DNA of 8,375 nucleotides, taken from contig DOZQ01000007.1 in assembly GCA_003517915.1 (NCBI GenBank), positions 1-8,375 on the forward strand. Reading direction: 5' to 3'. The notes under the pieces were generated by a model. The model was not told the DNA's origin. It saw only the letters and a program-made list of their open reading frames with translations, and searched no databases. The DNA is from Oscillospiraceae bacterium. GTDB taxonomy: Bacteria > Bacillota > Clostridia > Oscillospirales > Acutalibacteraceae. Positions 5,327 to 8,375 of the stretch are shown here, piece after piece (position 1 is the stretch's first letter; each line of letters starts with the position of its first letter). Position numbers and translations under genes: made by a program.

Positions 5327-8050
5327 ATGGCTATATTCTCCTCCTTTTTATACCAAAGAGCGAGGACGCTTGCGGACAGTTACGGACGCGGCAAATATAA
5401 TTATCTTAAAGATGAAAGGGGCAATCCATTGAAAACAAAGGATTATCAGGACTTCATTGATTTCGCAAATATTCTGAAAAGCTTTTATGGAAAGCCTAAC
5501 GGGAGCAGCGTAAATCAAGGCGAGTTTGTCGGTAAACTGTTCGAAAACATTTGCAACGCTGATATTGGGATTCAAATTTCCAATGATCCGGGAACGCTGG
5601 GGGCTTATTTAAACAAGAGAAGTATTTATCCGAATGTCAGCACGGTGCTCCTTTCTACTCAAAACAAAGGGAAATTCAAACGCTGGATTATGCGTAAATC
5701 TGTCACTGATGATGCAATTAAAACCTTGTTAGAAGAACTGGAGTCTTTTGTAAATAGATGTCCTCGTTTTGAAGACAATAAACATAAATTATTAAAGCTT
5801 TGCTCGCTTGAAACTGCCGGTGATTTTGCCGCTGCCATATTTATCAATATACTTTTGACTCCAGACGAGGCCAGAAAAAAGCAAACAAAGTACATCTCCG
5901 AGCACAGCAAAAAGGCCGTCCGGCAATTTGTGGGCCGGACGGCCGAATTGGACGATGTAAAAAAGTTGCTTGCGTCAAACAAGCCGCAGATGATTTGGAT
6001 TCACGGTATGGGCGGGCTGGGCAAGACACAGCTGTGCCGTAAACTGTTTTATGATTTGGCCGGGAAATTCCCGTTTTTAGGCGGGATTTCTTTTGACGGC
6101 AGCTTCAAGCAATCGGTTGTGAATCAAATTGTCTGCGAAAAAAATGATTCCGACCTCGAGCACGCATACAACAACACAATAGAATTTATCAACAGCAAAG
6201 GCGCCGGACTGGTGTTATTCATTGATAATGTGGAGGGTAACGGAGCAAATATCGCGGAGCTGGAAAAACTGAACTGCCACGTAATCGTGACCTCCCGAAA
6301 CGCCGCGCCGGATATATTCACAGAAAAAGCGCTGGGATTTTTGTCCCTCAGCGAATGTAAGAAGCTGTTTTACAATCACTACAAAAGAAAAAAGGATGAC
6401 TCGGTTAACGAAGTCATCCATCGGGCGGGGTATTTGACTTTGGCGGTGGAGCTGCTGGCGAAAACTGCCGCGGCCATCGACATTTCCACCGTGGAACTGC
6501 TCGGCAAGCTGATCGAAAAATCCTTTGACCTGAAAACTGTGGTCGAGACCAATTGGGACAATAATGAGGAAGCTCAAAACAAGGCTGTGGCGGATCAATT
6601 CGGCATCGTGTTTTCTTTTTCGGGTATAAAAGACGACGGCGAAAAGATTTATGTCCTCAAAAACATGTCCGTTTTGCCGTATCTGGCGACGCGGCAGAAG
6701 CTGCTGTGCGAGTGGCTGGCTCTGGATGATGAAAGCGCGATTTTTCGCAATTTATATGACGCCGGGTGGCTGCAATATTCCGGTGAAGACGGGTATTTAA
6801 TGCACCCGGTGATCAGTTATACGGTGAAACGGGAGCTTGCGCCGACTTTTTTTGAATGCGCCCGGCTCGTATCGGCGTTTATTGACGCCATTGAATTTAC
6901 TGAGCTAGAAAGTGTCTTTGAAGTCCTGGAGTTCGCACCCTACGCACAGGAATTGGCGGATTACTTTAGGAACGAATCAAATTATCCGGCGGAAATGGCG
7001 CTGTTATATATACGTTTGGCCAGCGTGTTCCGCGCAAACGGTGAGTATAATTTAGCTTGGCAATATGGAACTACGGCGGAGTATTTTATCGGGACAGAAG
7101 AAAATACAGACAAAAATCTTGTGGCTCTTGTTTATAATATTTTGGCGGACATATGTACAGATATGCGCAACATGAATGCTGCGGGAATACGATATGCGGA
7201 GTTGGCGGTCAGTGCCGCTGAGGAATCCGACGACCCCGAGCCGCTTCTGCTTTCGGCGGCTTATCATAATCTCGCGGGACTTTTAGCGCAGCAGGGCAAT
7301 GATTTTGACAGAGCGAAAAAGATGGCTTTTAAGGCGATTGAGATCCGTCAGGATTTGCACTTTTACGGCGATATCCATCTGGCCAACACATACCGTACAC
7401 TGGCTTTTATTCTGCGAAACAGCGGAGATACCGGCGGTTCTCGAAAATATATGGAACGGTGTCTCCATATTATGAGAGGCGTCTATGCCGACAAACCCAA
7501 TCATCCAAGCCTTGCCATCACATACAACAATTACGCCCGAATCCTTTGTGAAATAAAGGGGCAATTGGACTGCGCGATTGATTACTATAAAAAGGCGATA
7601 ACGATCCGTGAGACAAACAATCCCGACGACCCTCGGCTGGCGCTCAATCACAACAACATTGCGTCGGCATATTTGCAAAAAGGCGACTATGCGATTGCGG
7701 TCAAACATTTATCAACATCAATTGATATGGATGTAAAAAATCGCGGGGATGAGCATCCTGATCTGGCGGGTACATATTACACGATGGCTTTGGCTCAATT
7801 TTTATCTTCCGATTACAGTCAAGCCGTCGTTTACGCAAAAAAGAGTATGGGTATAAAAACGACGGCGCGGGACGAATTGGAATGCCGCTGTTTGGTTGCA
7901 CGATGTTATTATGAGATGGGACAAAAAGAGATTGCCCGGCAAGAAATTGAAGATGTGATTGCGTTTTGCAATGTGAATGGAATCGACCCGGAAAAGGTTG
8001 ATCATTACACTGAATGCATGGAGATTTATGAGGATTTTGTGATAAAGTAA
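5327..8050 (+). CDS. NLR-like STAND ATPase: unknown N-terminal domain, NB-ARC, TPR array
   Basis: A protein of up to 907 residues (numbered from ATG 5327) with the tripartite STAND layout, a signal-sensing switch common in bacterial defence and regulation. Residues about 35-190 form an N-terminal region I do not recognise. NB-ARC begins at FVGR (201-204). Walker A is GMGGLGKT (227-234), Walker B is LVLFIDN (295-301), the VTSRN motif is at 321-325, and a GLPL-like motif is around 367-377. A winged helix ends in MHP (492-494), matching the MHD motif. From about 555 to 900 runs a kinesin-light-chain-style TPR array (for example DPRLALNHNNIASAYLQKGD), the likely sensor. ATG 5327 has no ribosome binding site; TTG 5429, seven bases after AAAGGGG, is an equally good or better start (873 residues). 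No signal peptide. Base composition appears more AT-rich over the first third. Family secure; antiphage role inferred. Confidence 0.92.
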   Translation: MAIFSSFLYQRARTLADSYGRGKYNYLKDERGNPLKTKDYQDFIDFANILKSFYGKPNGSSVNQGEFVGKLFENICNADIGIQISNDPGTLGAYLNKRSIYPNVSTVLLSTQNKGKFKRWIMRKSVTDDAIKTLLEELESFVNRCPRFEDNKHKLLKLCSLETAGDFAAAIFINILLTPDEARKKQTKYISEHSKKAVRQFVGRTAELDDVKKLLASNKPQMIWIHGMGGLGKTQLCRKLFYDLAGKFPFLGGISFDGSFKQSVVNQIVCEKNDSDLEHAYNNTIEFINSKGAGLVLFIDNVEGNGANIAELEKLNCHVIVTSRNAAPDIFTEKALGFLSLSECKKLFYNHYKRKKDDSVNEVIHRAGYLTLAVELLAKTAAAIDISTVELLGKLIEKSFDLKTVVETNWDNNEEAQNKAVADQFGIVFSFSGIKDDGEKIYVLKNMSVLPYLATRQKLLCEWLALDDESAIFRNLYDAGWLQYSGEDGYLMHPVISYTVKRELAPTFFECARLVSAFIDAIEFTELESVFEVLEFAPYAQELADYFRNESNYPAEMALLYIRLASVFRANGEYNLAWQYGTTAEYFIGTEENTDKNLVALVYNILADICTDMRNMNAAGIRYAELAVSAAEESDDPEPLLLSAAYHNLAGLLAQQGNDFDRAKKMAFKAIEIRQDLHFYGDIHLANTYRTLAFILRNSGDTGGSRKYMERCLHIMRGVYADKPNHPSLAITYNNYARILCEIKGQLDCAIDYYKKAITIRETNNPDDPRLALNHNNIASAYLQKGDYAIAVKHLSTSIDMDVKNRGDEHPDLAGTYYTMALAQFLSSDYSQAVVYAKKSMGIKTTARDELECRCLVARCYYEMGQKEIARQEIEDVIAFCNVNGIDPEKVDHYTECMEIYEDFVIK
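5415..5421 (+). promoter_or_regulatory. Ribosome binding site supporting a TTG start at 5429 for the STAND gene
   Basis: AAAGGGG lies seven bases before an in-frame TTG (residue 35 of the long form). ATG 5327 has nothing comparable. A perfect TATAAT at 5396-5401, with TTGCGG 20 bases further upstream, would give a short leader to this TTG. The long spacer makes the promoter weak evidence. Confidence 0.4.
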
Positions 8051-8149
8051 TAATTGCTTAAAAATATACAAAAACTCCAATTGCGATTTGTTAAACACAT
8101 AATCATTGCTCATCTCACCGCCGATAGACCTGTGTTCGGATTCCGCCGC

Positions 8150-8169
8150 GGGCGCAACCCCTTGCGCCC
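8150..8169. repeat. Perfect 8-bp inverted repeat downstream of the STAND gene
   Basis: GGGCGCAA and TTGCGCCC flank CCCC. There is no T-run on either strand, so termination is uncertain. It lies in the 149-base gap between the STAND stop and the next candidate start. The rest of that gap shows no convincing gene. Confidence 0.5.
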
Positions 8170-8199
8170 TCATTCCCCTCATGCTAAAATGTCCACGAT

Positions 8200-8375
8200 A
8201 TGAGTTGGGGCAGGAAAAGTTACGAAGACCCGGTGCCGGCGCGTGAGGACGCGGAGCCGGATTATTCGGAGCCCGCCGATTTCTCAGAAAGCGCGGATTA
8301 CTCCGATTACGACGATCCAGACAAAGCTGCCTATCATCACGGTCCTAAACACGGCGAAAATTTCCAAACCTATTA
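8200..8375 (+). CDS. Partial acidic low-complexity protein, right end beyond the window
   Basis: An ORF from ATG 8200, open for 58 codons to the window edge. After MSWGRKSYEDPVP it has an acidic stretch with imperfect short repeats (DYSEPADFSESADYSDYDD, residues 21-39), then a His-rich segment (AAYHHGPKHGENF). I do not recognise it. No good ribosome binding site precedes ATG 8200, and an in-frame stop lies at 8185-8187, so the start options are few. The biased but protein-like composition and the absence of stops favour a real gene. Function unknown; the C-terminal part is missing. Confidence 0.45.
   Translation, partial: MSWGRKSYEDPVPAREDAEPDYSEPADFSESADYSDYDDPDKAAYHHGPKHGENFQTY

Noticed and set aside
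5300..5350. Second Shine-Dalgarno-like AAGGAGG on the minus strand around 5343-5349, suggesting another small gene before 5281
   Set aside because: No ATG, GTG or TTG lies at proper spacing with a worthwhile ORF; the frame closes after a few codons before the 53-residue gene.
7802..8113. Minus-strand ORF from an ATG with GGTGAG nearby, beginning MSNDYVFNKSQ, overlapping the 3' end of the STAND gene
   Set aside because: Only the first 21 codons lie outside the STAND gene. The rest is antisense to clear TPR coding sequence and reads like a shadow. An interrupted older gene cannot be shown.
4282..8147. 12-base direct repeat TCGGATTCCGCC at 4282-4293 and 8136-8147, considered as attachment or target-site repeats
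   Set aside because: One or two 12-base matches are expected by chance in a window this size, and neither copy borders a recognisable element end.

Overview
The window looks like part of a mobile element or prophage-like accessory island in a low-to-mid GC Gram-positive bacterium, probably a Clostridia-type Firmicute. The grounds are strong AGGAG-type ribosome binding sites before most genes, tight overlapping gene packing, a phage/ICE-style small sigma-70 region 4 protein, a phage-type cytosine-5 DNA methyltransferase and a STAND/NB-ARC ATPase. No housekeeping gene is visible. The taxonomic assignment is inference from style, not from a marker gene.

Layout. On the minus strand, read from about 5281 down to 1: a 53-residue small protein (5281-5120); a strong Rho-independent terminator inside a larger nested inverted repeat (4992-5091); a sigma-70 region 4-like regulator (4955-4488); a 34-residue peptide made almost entirely of two 13-residue tandem repeats (4409-4305); a 109-residue protein with a weak E2-like look (4206-3877); a JAMM/JAB peptidase fused to an E1/ThiF adenylating domain (3871-2411); a ClpB-D2-like AAA+ ATPase with a private N-terminal domain (2424-982); then a 282-base gap with a candidate promoter, followed by a cytosine-5 methyltransferase that runs off the left edge (699-1). 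A second ORF with its own ribosome binding site lies inside that methyltransferase gene in the +1 frame (509-1). On the plus strand, diverging from the small protein, is a large NLR-like NB-ARC/TPR protein (5327-8050), then the beginning of an acidic low-complexity protein (8200-end).

How the parts may work together. The block from peptide to AAA+ ATPase is packed like one operon: the JAB-E1 start is 5 bases after the preceding stop, and JAB-E1 and AAA+ overlap by 14 bases. It combines an adenylating enzyme, a JAMM isopeptidase, a candidate E2-like carrier and an unfoldase, which is the parts list of a ubiquitin-like conjugation and removal system. The usual beta-grasp modifier gene is not visible. 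In its expected place is the tiny Gly-Gly-containing repeat peptide. This is the best candidate in the window for an undescribed system: a peptide-tagging or peptide-maturation pathway with unfoldase-coupled processing. The NB-ARC/TPR protein is a plausible separate defence or sensing gene. The methyltransferase with its nested second frame is a separate point of interest.
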